Shown here in pieces: positions 50,215-62,300 of a stretch of DNA of 64,000 bases. The notes beneath the pieces were generated by a model. That model ran no database searches. It had not been told where the DNA came from and was given only the letters and a program-made list of their open reading frames with translations. The DNA is from Xestospongia bergquistia (lineage: Eukaryota > Porifera > Demospongiae > Haplosclerida > Petrosiidae): positions 5,685,821 to 5,749,820 of the forward strand of contig OZ014417.1 of assembly GCA_963965975.1 (NCBI GenBank), in the 5' to 3' direction. The position numbers and the translations under genes were made by a program. Within the stretch, counting starts at the first letter, position 1. Every line of letters starts with the position of its first letter.

Positions 50215-51215
50215 TATTTTATCAGCCAAACGTGTCAGTCTTAAAATATTAAATTCCATGTTAAAATTAAATTACTTTATGATAGTGTAACTTAAAGAGT
50301 ATAGGTAGTTGATGCTATATGTTTGTAAATCACTATGTCAACAGGAGGTTAAAACAAGTGACAGGACCCTATGTTTGGCTAGAACAATTGTGTTAAAATA
50401 GATTAGTTGTTAATCTGATTCATGCAATTCATGCCTATAAAATACATTAAAGTGATAAACAATTTCAATATCCCTGTTCTAAATGAATGTTTAAATAATT
50501 TAATGGCTTAGATATAGTACTATATGCTTTCAATGGCTTAATGTTTTTAGGTGTTTGCTTTTGTGTAAAGTAAATATATCTTTAACTTGTTAGGCTTATT
50601 TTGTTAATGGTGTAGCATTAGTTTAGTTAATTGAACATAGTATGAATTCACACAATTTGAAGGTTGTTTTTGATAACAGAGTGAATTAAGAAATACAGAT
50701 AGTGGCCTTTATATTTTTGATCCTATACTACCATAACAATTGACATGTTAACAAGCTTAAAAACAAGTGACATGCCCTACACAGTCTGTTTTTGACCACA
50801 TCATTATTAAAATACATTTCCTGTTTAACTGATTAATGTCACTTAAAATTTCATTGTGCACATGCTATAAAATAATTATATTAACAGTTGAAGTGAATTC
50901 AACATGTAAATAAAATTATTTTTTAAAAATGAAGTGAATGCACAGGCAATAATAAACTGAACAATAGTTACATTATAACTATTTAGAACTATTAGATCTG
51001 TTGAGAAACAATTTGATTCTGTCTTTTCTAAATGGAGCGTTTAAATAAATTAGTGGCTAAGATCTCAAACTAAATGTTTACAATGGCTTAATCTTTTAAA
51101 GATAATTTTTTGTTTAAAGTGAATATATATTTAATCTCTTAAGCTTATCTTGCTAATGGTGTAGAGTTTTAGTTGATTAAACATAAATGTAGTCTTACAG
51201 TTTATAGTATGGATT
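50215..51215 (+). repeat. Diverged tandem duplication, unit about 545 bp
   Basis: Two parallel copies: AACAAGTGACAGGACCCTA (about 50354) versus AACAAGTGACATGCCCTA (about 50762), and TCTAAATGAATGTTTAAATA (about 50479) versus TCTAAATGGAGCGTTTAAAT (about 51027), followed by CAATGGCTTAAT and GCTAATGGTGTAG-type sequence in both. No coding potential. Confidence 0.65.
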
Positions 51216-51219
51216 ACAC

Positions 51220-51940
51220 ATTTGACAACAAATGAAGATTGGTAATTCATTGTATCTCACCAGTCTTCTACATTTGGTATCAAGTATAGACTATTTCCTG
51301 CTATAATTATTCAGCTTAAAAGAAGATCCAGGATTGATATTGTATGAGTGATAACCCAGTAACTTTATGCTCAGCTACTAAGCATAGAATTTCTTTGTTG
51401 CATTGCGAGAACTGTTTACACAAGTTCCGAGCTACTTCCCGTTATTGATAATTTAATTAATTATTATTAACTACATCTATATCATAATGTGTTTTTTGTG
51501 TGAGTTGGTTAAACATGGAACCTTATCGCCTTCTAGCATGCTACAGCTCTTCCTATTAACTATGAAATACTTGCATCTAACAAAATTAAGCAAACAGCAA
51601 AAAAACTTCTAAAAATAAAGCTAATTTAGGAATGGATAGTATCAGTCCAATAAAAAGAATAAAAGTAAGAGAGTAGGGAAGGCAATTGCATCATTATCAC
51701 TATAAAATAGGTGTTGTCAATAACTTTACAATTTATGTAATTAGGTAGTTGTGTAATAAGTTAATCTGTATGTGTTGATTACTGTATATGTAATTAAACT
51801 AGGTGTTAAAAAGTATTAATTACAGTTTTAAGTTTTAAGCTCACCTTTTTTGTCCTCCCTTTAAGCTATATTTATGCCTGTTGTTCTTTATGTTGTGATC
51901 CTTTGTACTTCCACTTGGTTCAAGTAAAACTTTCGGAAAA
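51220..51940. other. Non-coding stretch
   Basis: No gene recognised. ATTAATACTTTT-type AT-rich sequence only. Confidence 0.4.
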
Positions 51941-51949
51941 ACCTTATGA

Positions 51950-53750
51950 GCCTAGTCTCCAAGTAGATCGGTCGTATTGGACAGAAACTCTACTACCCCT
52001 GCTAGAAGCGAACATTCACATGACTGCGCTGTTGCAGAAGTGGCCAAAACCTCTCTGGATTCACTGATTCGCACCGTTGCTAGGGAATGGTTGAAATAGT
52101 GAATGAAAAGTGGCCAATCAACAAGCTGGATAGTTTCAACTCGAACACGTGGAGGTTCCAAATGTGTCACCTGTTAATGGCGAAAAGACTCTACAGATTT
52201 GTAGAAGTACAGAGGTACTGACAGAAGTAGAGAATGCTCAGGCACAAGTAGAATTTTACAAGAGGGCACAAAAGCATTTTCCTTAATTGAAATTGCAATC
52301 AGTACCCCGCACTGTACTTCGTGACCTCGTGCAAGCAACCGAAAGGAAGCCTGGGACACTTTACGTTACCACTTCGTTGGCAAAGAAGCTCTTGTTGAAA
52401 AAGCAGTATTTTCAAATGGAAATGAAGGAGGACATGTCGATGGTGTTGCAACTCTGAAGCACATGAAATGAGATCACTGATAGGTTTGCAAGCAATTGGA
52501 GACCTTATCTCAGAGGAGGACCAGGTGGTGAGTCTTGTGGCTTTATTGGTATCTTGCCACGTAGCTACTCCACCTTGGTAATAGCTCTGGAAGCTCGTGT
52601 TGTTAACATAAGACTTATCTTTGTCCAGCAAGCTCTCATACTTAAGGAGCAGAAGCTAAAGGGCAGTTCGGGCATTTGAGATATACGTTATCTGGTAGTG
52701 GAATAGCCTCAGTGTTGATAGGGACACAGAAGAGAGTCAGACCAGGAAACTCAAATGTTTTGATAGTGGTGAGGAAGGTCATTTTTGCTGTAACTGTCCC
52801 AAACTAAAGTAATAAGAATGTTCAAGACTAGGACATAGAGCCAAATCTGCTGAAGAGAACACTCAGACTCAGACAATGTCTGAGGGTTTGCAGCACCTGC
52901 TAGCTAAAAGGACTCCCTCAGTTGGGTAAATGGCTAGTAAACTCAGAAGTGTCGAGTCACATTACACTGGGAAAGGAACTGTTGACATATTACAAGGATT
53001 TTAATAAACTATGGAAGCTTAGGCCGGGTGATGGTAGGAAGGTCGATGTAATTAGTGTCAAAAATGTCTGTGTGAACATGTTCTTTAGTATAAGTAAGTC
53101 CAAGAGGTGTATTATACACAAAGTGCTTTATGTACCAAACTTGTGTATAACTTGTTTTCAGTAAGAGCAGGAGGTAATAGAAGTAACTTCATAAAAATTT
53201 AGTCATTCACGATGTTGGATCTGAGATAGAAATAGAAAGTTGTGTGGTATGGAGTCACACGTACATAAGTTATATCAACTGGACTGTGAAACAGTCATCA
53301 CCGAACATGTATCAATACAGTTAGAACAAGAAAATGACATAAATCTGTGGCATCAGTGGTTAGGACATTTTAATGTACAGCAACTCAAAGAAATCATTCA
53401 GAAGGAACATGCAACTAGTGTGAAATTTCAAAAGAAGCTAACCTGACGTTTTGCAACGGATGTATTGAAAGCAAGATGCACAAGAAACCATTTAAACCAA
53501 TGTAGAAATATTTTCACCCTGAAAAATATAGACGATGAACAGCAAATTTTTGTGATCCAATGCCAGCAGAATCGATTGGTGGATGATAGTTTTTTGAGAC
53601 ATAAGCCTGAAGTTTTCGAAAAGTTCAAAGAGTTTGAAGCAATCAATCCAAATGAACATGTTCAAAGAATTGGAACCCTAAGAACAAAACACATTGAAAT
53701 CAGTTATCGCTATGATCATGAGGCTAGGCGGGAAGGAATTTGTACTATTT
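51950..53750 (+). mobile_element. Ty1/copia retroelement fossil
   Basis: Parts in copia order: gag of the UBN2 type (about 52.3-52.6 kb; EAWDTLRYHFVG), zinc-knuckle-like motif (about 52.75-52.8 kb; KCFDSGEEGHFCCNC), protease region (about 52.92-53.16 kb; KVLYVPNL at its end), GAG-pre-integrase (about 53.24-53.46 kb; LWHQWLGHFNVQQL) and a trace of the integrase. No LTR, reverse transcriptase or RNase H identified. Broken in many places. Confidence 0.75.
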
Positions 53751-53759
53751 TGTTTGTAT

Positions 53760-55745
53760 TTTTTGTATCAGATCGATGTCAGTTATCCCTAAATTTCCTT
53801 ATTTTTAGAAAATGTTAGTAGTAATTTACTATTTCATGTAATATTCAATACTGGTACTCATGTACAATGAGTACTACTTTAGAAAAGGATATTATATTGT
53901 TTCCTAGTCTCTGCACTAAACATTCCTTAAGTGTAGGTTAGCATCCGTTCTACAATGTTTACAAATGCACTTTTATAGTTTTGTATTCTTACATGTTCAG
54001 CTGACTTTTATTATATACCCACACAAAACAGCATCAGAGTCAATAAGCAGAGTTAGCAGTTTTTATTAAATGTGTCTGTGTTAAAATATGTTTATAATTA
54101 CTTTATTGTGCAACGATTACAATTAGCAATACTTTATGATATCATTACTGACACCAATGCACTAATACTTTCAAATGTACCCATGCAATTATCATGTCAT
54201 TCTGCCAAAAAGTCTCTTGTTAATTGCATAACTAATCACTCCAACCTACATTACCTGCTAGAAAGGTCACCATGTCAATTCGATGAAGTAAAGTATATGG
54301 ACAGCATCTAACTCAGCTGTTACTTGTAACACTTTATAATTCAGTGAACTTAATGACTACCTATAGTACCAAGTGTAGAGCTTCATTATAAGTTTAAGTA
54401 ATTGTATTTGATTACTTCAATTGATAAAGAATTAATTACCATTACCATTACTTCGAGACTTTCAATTAATTATGTAATTAAAATTACATTTAAATTATCA
54501 TTACGACATCCTCGTAAGATACATGTGATATAACAATTAGACATTTCCTACTTTGTAATCAAAAAAGGATTCAGATTTATTGGTCAATGCTTTCTAACCA
54601 GCTGTAAGTTGATCAGCAGTTTCATATAATTAATCAAACCACAAGGAAATATTAATACAAAATTTACAACATATAGAAATATTACTGATTGTATCAATTA
54701 TAAGTTTGCTTTTTACAAGCAGCCCCACTATGGCAAAACCATTTTCTACTATAGTCTATAACATCTAAGAGAAAAATAAAGAATCCATGAGATAATACCA
54801 AGATAGTTAAATTATTAAATGAATGGAAGCCAAAGGCAGATGACGATTTCTATTTTATAATCTCCTGCTCTACTTTTTATTTATATTATCTCACCAATCA
54901 ATTCTTTAATCACATGGTTTATTAACATACTAAGAGGAATAACAAACATTATACTAGTATTAACACAATTTAACAGGTAATTGTTAGACTGTAGTATGTC
55001 TTGAGACATATAATGTATTGTAATATATGCAGAATTGACATATATGTTAATGTGCAATATTATTATTGTCAAAGAACTTATTTTAATGGCCATGAATTAA
55101 TTGTGTTTACTCATATTTAACATGATGTATCAATTGAAGACCTTTTTCTAAAGCAAAAAGTTGTTTAAATATTAACTGTTTAACAAAATGTCAACAACAA
55201 TAAGTAAGATGTATAACAATAAAATTAACCCAGAACAGTTCCATGTCAACAGAACAGCATGAAAGTGAACAAAAACTCGAACAGTATCTCTTAGCTTGAT
55301 TCATACAGCAAGATAACAAAAACCACTTATTGTTTTGAATATTTAAAGTATGGCATATAAGCAATGTTAACATAGCATTAACAGACTATTCTGTCACATT
55401 TAGAGGTAAGTGTAATATGATGTGCAATAAGAATGTATCCAACATTTTTCAATTTATTTCTTCAATAATAACGTAAATTTCTAACTTAAAATGCAATTGA
55501 ACTCTGCACATACACAATTAAGTTAAACATAAACATGTGTGTTCAGAATTTAGGTTTAAGGCAGTACATTGTGTCTACAATGTGGGCATCTTGTATTCAT
55601 TACAGCCATTTTCTACTTTTGGAGATCTGTTTAAATATTTAATGACATCTTTGTTTTTCTTTTTTAATTTAGAAAAGAAAAAAAATTATTTTTTTACAAA
55701 ATTTTTTAAAGTTTTAATTTTTACAACAGGTGATCATGCTCTAAA
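53760..55745. other. Upstream region of locus A
   Basis: No gene recognised. About 54740-54930 is conserved (inverted) with 10150-10340 upstream of locus B, so this part belongs to the duplicated unit and may hold shared regulatory sequence. A strongly T-rich run lies at about 55650-55720, just before the start codon. Confidence 0.5.
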
Positions 55746-56137
55746 ATGATGAGGCTCTTGATTGTTATATTTTGTTATACAGTTTTGATGGATAAGTAAG
55801 TTATATTATGACACTGTATTATTGTAATCTCTGTTATGATATACAGTTGTCATGCTGTTGAATCTTGCTCAGACAATGTATCTGTATCTTTAATAAGACC
55901 ATATGTTGTATATTATTCTTATATACGGTGTACCTTTTTCGATGGACCTTTTTGTCCAAATAGGTTAGTATAATACCCTCTATTAAATATTTTTTATTTG
56001 TTTATGATTAAATTTTGATCATAATAAAACAAGACATCATGCAATCCAAAATAAGCTAACAATATTTTCTATCATTTGAATTATTATTGACATGGGTTAG
56101 AAACTTTTAATATATTTAACAACAAAATGTAACTAAA

Positions 56138-56177
<40 letters not shown>

Positions 56178-56329
56178 TTATTTTCTAAATAGTACATGCA
56201 AATAATATAACAATAACAAATACAAGTTTATATTATAACATAGGACTCACACTATCACAAAATATAAAGTGATTTACAATCTTCAACTTCAGTGTTGTTC
56301 AGGATATGGTCCTAAACGAAACTGTCTAT
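55746..56329 (+). other. Signal peptide and EMI domain exons of locus A
   Basis: Exon 55746-55795 encodes a basic-hydrophobic leader (MMRLLIVIFCYTVLMD). Exon 55847-55963 encodes an N-terminal EMI half with the motif RPYVVYYSYIRC and a following Cys near FCPN. Exon 56244-56329 completes it with LQLQCCSGYG, the Cys-Cys-x-Gly-Tyr-Gly end typical of EMI domains. Phases are 2, 2 and 1. EMI domains often sit directly before EGF repeats in secreted or surface proteins, as here. The same three-exon layout recurs in the two paralogous loci. Confidence 0.8.
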
Positions 56330-59300
56330 GTAAGTTATACTTGTTATTGATATACACAGAACATAATAATATCATAATTTAGCAATATGCAGTTCCCAAT
56401 GTGGCACTAACATGGAATGCTCAACTTTTGATACTTGTACATGTATCCATGGATGGAAAGACAGTTACTGCTTACTAGGTATGATTACTTTTTCTTGTGG
56501 AGACATAATTATTGTTTCCTCTCAACACAGCAATTTGCAGTTCAAAATGTGGCACTAACAAAAACTGTACAGCTCCTGACAATTGTACATGTGTCAGTGG
56601 ATGGAAAGGCAGTGACTGCTTAACACGTATGGTTACTTTTTCTTGTGGAGACATAATTATTGTTTCCTCTCAACACAGCAATTTGCAGTTCAAAATGTGG
56701 CACTAACAAAAACTGTACAGCTCCTGACAATTGTACATGTATCAGTGGATGGAAAGGCAGTGACTGCTTAACACGTATGGTTACTTTTTCTTGTGGAGAC
56801 ATAATTATTGTTTCCTCTCAACACAGCAATTTGCAGTTCAAAATGTGGCACTAACAAAAACTGTACAGCTCCTGACAATTGTACATGTGTCAGTGGATGG
56901 AAAGGCAGTGACTGTTTAACACGTATGGTTACTTTTTCTTGTGGAGACATAATTATTGTTTCCTCTCAACACAGCAATTTGCAGTTCAAAATGTGGCACT
57001 AACAAAAACTGTACAGCTCCTGACAATTGTACATGTATCAGTGGATGGAAAGGCAGTGACTGCTTAACACGTATGGTTACTTTTTCTTGTGGAGACATAA
57101 TTATTGTTTCTTCTCAATGCAGCAATTTGCAGTTCAACATGTGGCACTAATAAAGAATGTACAGCTCCTGACACTTGTACATGTGTCAGTGGATGGAAAG
57201 GCAGTAACTGCTTAACACGTATGGTTAGATTTTCTTGTGGACATATAATTATTGTTTCCTCTGAACACAGCAATTTGCAGTTCAACATGTGGCACTAACA
57301 TGGAATGCTCAGCTCCTGAGACTTGTACATGTGTCAGTGGATGGAAAGGCAGTGACTGCTTAACACGTATGGTTACATTTTGTTTTGGACACGTTATAAT
57401 TATTTTTCCTCTCAAAACAGCAATTTGTAGTTCAACATGTGGCACTAATAAACAATGTACAGCTCCTGATACTTGTATATGTATCAGTGGATGGAAAGGC
57501 AGTGATTGCTTAACACGTATGGTTACCTTCAGTTGTGGACACATTATAATTATTTTTCCTCTCAAAACAGCAATTTGCAGTTCAACATGTGGCACTAACA
57601 AACAATGTACAGCTCCTGACACTTGTACATGTGTCAGTGGATGGAAAGGCAGTGAATGCTTAATACGTATGTTTACATTTTCTTGTGGACACAATGCAAA
57701 TGTTGTTTCCTCTTAACACAGCAATTTGCAGTTCATCATGTGGCACTAACAAACAATGTACAGCTCCTGACACTTGTACATGTGTCAGTGGATGGAAAGG
57801 CAGTGAATGCTTAATACGTATGGTTAGATTTTCTTGTGGGCATATAATTATTGTTTCCTCTGAACACAGCAATTTGCACTTCAATATGTGGTACTAACAA
57901 ACAATGTACAGCTCCTGACACTTGTACATGTGTCAGTGGATGGAAAGGCAGTGAATGCTTAATACGTATGGTTAGATTTTCTTGTGGACATATAATTATT
58001 GTTTCCTCTGAACACAGCAATTTGCAGTTCAACATGTGGCACTAACATGGAATGCTCAGCTCCTGAGACTTGTACATGTGTCAGTGGATGGATAGGCAGT
58101 TACTGCTTAACACGTATGGTTACATTTTGTTTTGGACACGTTATAATTATTTTTCCTCTCGAAACAGCAATTTGTAGTTCAACATGTGGCACTAATAAAC
58201 AATGTACAGCTCCTGATACTTGTATATGTATCAGTGGATGGAAAGGCAGTGATTGCTTAACACGTATGGTTACCTTTTGTTGTGGACACAATATAATTAT
58301 TTTTCCTCTCAAAACAGCAATTTGCAGTTCAACATGTGGCACTAACAAACAATGTATAGCTCCTGACACTTGTACATGTGTCAGTGGATGGAAAGGCAGT
58401 GAATGCTTAATACGTATGTTTACATTTTCTTGTGGACACAATGCAAATGTTGTTTCCTCTTAACACAGCAATTTGCAGTTCATCATGTGGCACTAACAAA
58501 CAATGTACAGCTCCTGACACTTGTACATGTGTCAGTGGATGGACTGGCAGTAACTGCTTAACAGGTATTGTTTACGTTGATATGACAATGACTGTTTAAC
58601 AGGTATGGTTATATATTCAGTGGAACTCATTATATAGTCTAATAACAACACGTAATTTGTAGTGTTTATATTGAGATAATATGATGATATGAAGAATTAG
58701 TAATTTGCGATAATCAACAAGACAATAACATTAAATATACTGCTATTGTATTATTGACAATAGATATCAATGAATGTTCATTAAACTCATGTCAAGTTCA
58801 TTGTACTAATACTAATGGATCATACTACTGCTCCTGTGATGCATCAACACTCCTTGCTTCTGATGGAATTCATTGCCTAGGTAGATAACAAAGTGTCTAT
58901 GAAAGAGATTACTCTCAATAACTTGGATTGTGTTAAGCACATTAGTCTTCTAATAACATTTTTACACATATATAAAGGCTTTATAATGACCACATTTATT
59001 TAAAGGATGTAAAGAATGTTCTACAATAAAGTACATAATTAAATATATTGTAGAAATAACTCCTTTTTTCCTGCATAGGAGGAATTCAAGTCATGACCAT
59101 TTCACAACTTACCAGTACACACTGCATAATAACATGGAATCCTCCATTTCAGTACATACAATATGGAAGTTTTCATGGTTACATAGTGATGTGTAATATA
59201 TCAATTACTAACTCTGTAATAGAATCAGATACCACTCAGAAATTGAATGTCTCTGTAATATTTCTAAAACCATTTACTCCATACATTTGCTGTGTCACAC

Positions 59301-62300
59301 CTCAATGGACAACTATTGGAAGAGGAAAAACACAATGTATTAATTTTGCTACATTACAAGATGGTAAGTGACAGACTAGCATCTATTAATTTTGTTGGAA
59401 ACTTCCAATTTAGCTCCTAATGACTCTCCAGTTAATGTTACAGTTAGTGTTGTTAATTCTTCATCTCTTCAAATTCAATGGGAGCCTCCATTGATACCTA
59501 ATGGTATCATTACTCGTTATACTCTGTACATCAACTATACTAATAATAGCGAGATATCTATTAGAACTGTAGATAGTCAATTGATACTATATCATCTGGA
59601 GGGACTGACACCCTATCAACTAGTAGGAGTAAGTATCTCAGCTACAACTAGTGGAGGAGAAGGGCCTCAGTCAGACTATGTGTATAATACAACTGAACAG
59701 ACAGGTTAGATTGATTGTTGGATAACTATACATACAAAAGGAATAGATACATAAAAAGGATTTGTAAACATTGTGATATCTTTTTCATATGGTGAACTAT
59801 AGAGCCAGGAGCAATACATCACTTGACTATCAATATGCTATCTAATTCATCTGTCAACATTTCATGGGAGCCACCATTGATATCAAATGGAATTGTTTTG
59901 TACTACTACATCAGTTTTAGGAGTTTGACAGAAAATCAATCTGTTGTACTTAGTCATGAAGAAAACATATACACAATAAACAACCTGAGTTGGTTACATA
60001 TTTAATTATATTTTTCAAAATTCATATACTATTTATAGCTCCTTATACTCCATATGAAGTTAATGTCTCTGCAGTTACTATTGCTGGTATAGGAGAACCT
60101 TTGCTTAAAATATTTTTTACTAAGGAAACAGGTAAATCTTAAAGACACAAGTATATATATTAAATGTATTTTAAAACTAATATTTATATCTTCCAATTTT
60201 TGTAATTCTCTGTAGTCCCAAGAGTGGCTCCAAAGATTAAATTAGCACAGAGAGTTTCTTTAACTGAAATAATCATTAAAATAAAGGCTCTAACACTTGA
60301 AGAAGGGAGAGGAATTGTGACAGGATATTCCTTTAAACTGACCAAATCAATAGACTATTGTCTTGTGGATGACATGAACAATTTATTAATACATACTCTT
60401 AATACTTCAATTAAAGTAGGAAATCTGGATCCACTCTCAAAATATTGTTTGTCAGTATCAGCACAAACTAAAGAAGGACATGGTTTGGAATCTCAAAATA
60501 TACTAATTCCTGGTTAGTTTAGTTATAAGTATAACTAAAAATTTTACATCATAGCTTTAAAGTGTATGTCAGCAAACAGTTTGTTATGCATATCAATGGA
60601 ATGGATAACTGTTATCTGTGGATAGTAAGTCATATAACAATGACAAATTTTATAATACAATTTCTTGTTATGATAGCTAAATAACACTGAAAGTAAATTG
60701 AATGAGATTACTCAAGTCATAATTACAGTGTTGAATAAAGTCTGTTTTTGTTCAGTAACTTCAGACTATATATCAGATAATGCTTTACAATGTGACAGTG
60801 AGCATACAATACAAATGAGAGCAAGATTATCTGCTATATCTAATTACAAAACACCACAACTATTGACTATATTACAAAATTGGACAAGAGGTACTTCAGA
60901 AATAATAGTTGATGGACAAGTGTTAACAGTGACATCAGTTTATTTTCTTTCAAATGATATGACTCCAATACTTCCAACATCAAATAATAATACAAAAAAC
61001 AAAGTGGTTCTATTCAGTGCAATTGGTTTTGTTGGTAGCTTGTCATTTTTTCTTTTTGTTTGTTGCATAATAATATCAGTTTGTATTTTAAAAAAGTTTA
61101 AATCCAAAAAAAATTTCAAATTAAAAACAAGGTTTGTCTTTTAATACAATTAAAACAAATGTTGTCATTACAATATATACAGAACACAAAAAATAAAAGG
61201 AAGAAACAATGACAATGAAGATTTAGAAGCAGAAACAAAGTTTCATGATGAACAGTACTTTGTATGTGATAACAATGATATTTCTCCGAATAGGTAATCA
61301 GATATTTATCACAAAATGATATTTAATATAGAGTTTTCAAAAGTTTTGTAGATTCTAAAGACTATTATGATGACATTATAATAGCTGAAAATTCCAAAAA
61401 AAAGTATGTAGGATATTATATGTAATCTTGATGTAAGTAATTCGGGTGTACCTGTTTTCAATATCTTGAGTAATATTACTAACAATTGCATTGCATATTA
61501 TCATTTGTTAGGCCAATGATCCCTACAAAATTAAGTCAAGGAAAAGTAAAGGAAAGCAAATGTACAAGTACAGCTATTAGTACAAAAACAAGGCAAGTAA
61601 ATAAACTCTCATGTTGTCCATAGAAATGTTAAATGCCATGATATAATTATAGTATATTTCGGAGTACCCAAAAGAAACCAACTTCTCCTGTTCCTCCTCC
61701 TAAAAAAACAAAGTAAACGAGTCATATACAATGATGATATACACTGTATATACATATATACTATAGTAACCATGGAGCCTCAGATGTAGAACATTTTGAA
61801 ATGGCAAACAATTATAGTTATGGCAAAGTAATGCCAACACAAAAGAAACCAACACCTCCTGTCCCCCCTCCTAAGAAACCGAGGTAAACAAATTATATTC
61901 AAAGATGACATCACTCTACAAATATACTATAGTAACCATGGAGCCTCAGATGTAGAACATTTCGAAATGGCAAACAATTATAGTTATGGCAAAGTAATGC
62001 CAACACAAAAAAACCCAACACCTCCTATTCCCCCTCCTAAGAAACCGAGGTAAGCCAATTATATTCAAAGATGATATCACTCTACAAATATATTATAGTA
62101 ACCATGGAGCCTCAGATGTAGAACATTTTGAAATGGCAAACAATTATAGTTATGGCAAAGTAATGACAACACAAAAGAAACCAACACCTGTTCCCCCTCC
62201 TAAGAAACCGAGGTAAACAAATTATATTCAAAGATGATATCACTCTACAAATATACTATAGCAACCATGGAGCCTCAGATGTGGAACATTTTGAAATGGC

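Noticed and set aside
51952-52631. Minus-strand open frames of 60-110 codons
   Set aside because: They are opposite-strand shadows of the copia gag region, whose UBN2-type and zinc-knuckle patterns read on the plus strand.
57212-58441. Long antisense reading frames across the EGF array (up to 160 codons, minus strand)
   Set aside because: They are shadows of the sense EGF coding repeats; they run through intron sequence on the other strand and match no family.
56383-58564. Regularly spaced repeats resembling a CRISPR array
   Set aside because: Both the 96-nt units and the 52-55-nt intervals are conserved, the units encode EGFs with consistent splice sites, and there are no unique spacers or cas genes.
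61350-61420. Stretch between tail exons conserved with locus B (YDDIIIAENSKKK-like) as an exon
   Set aside because: With the phase forced by neighbouring exons, the available acceptors lead to an immediate stop. The conservation can be explained by recent paralogy of introns.
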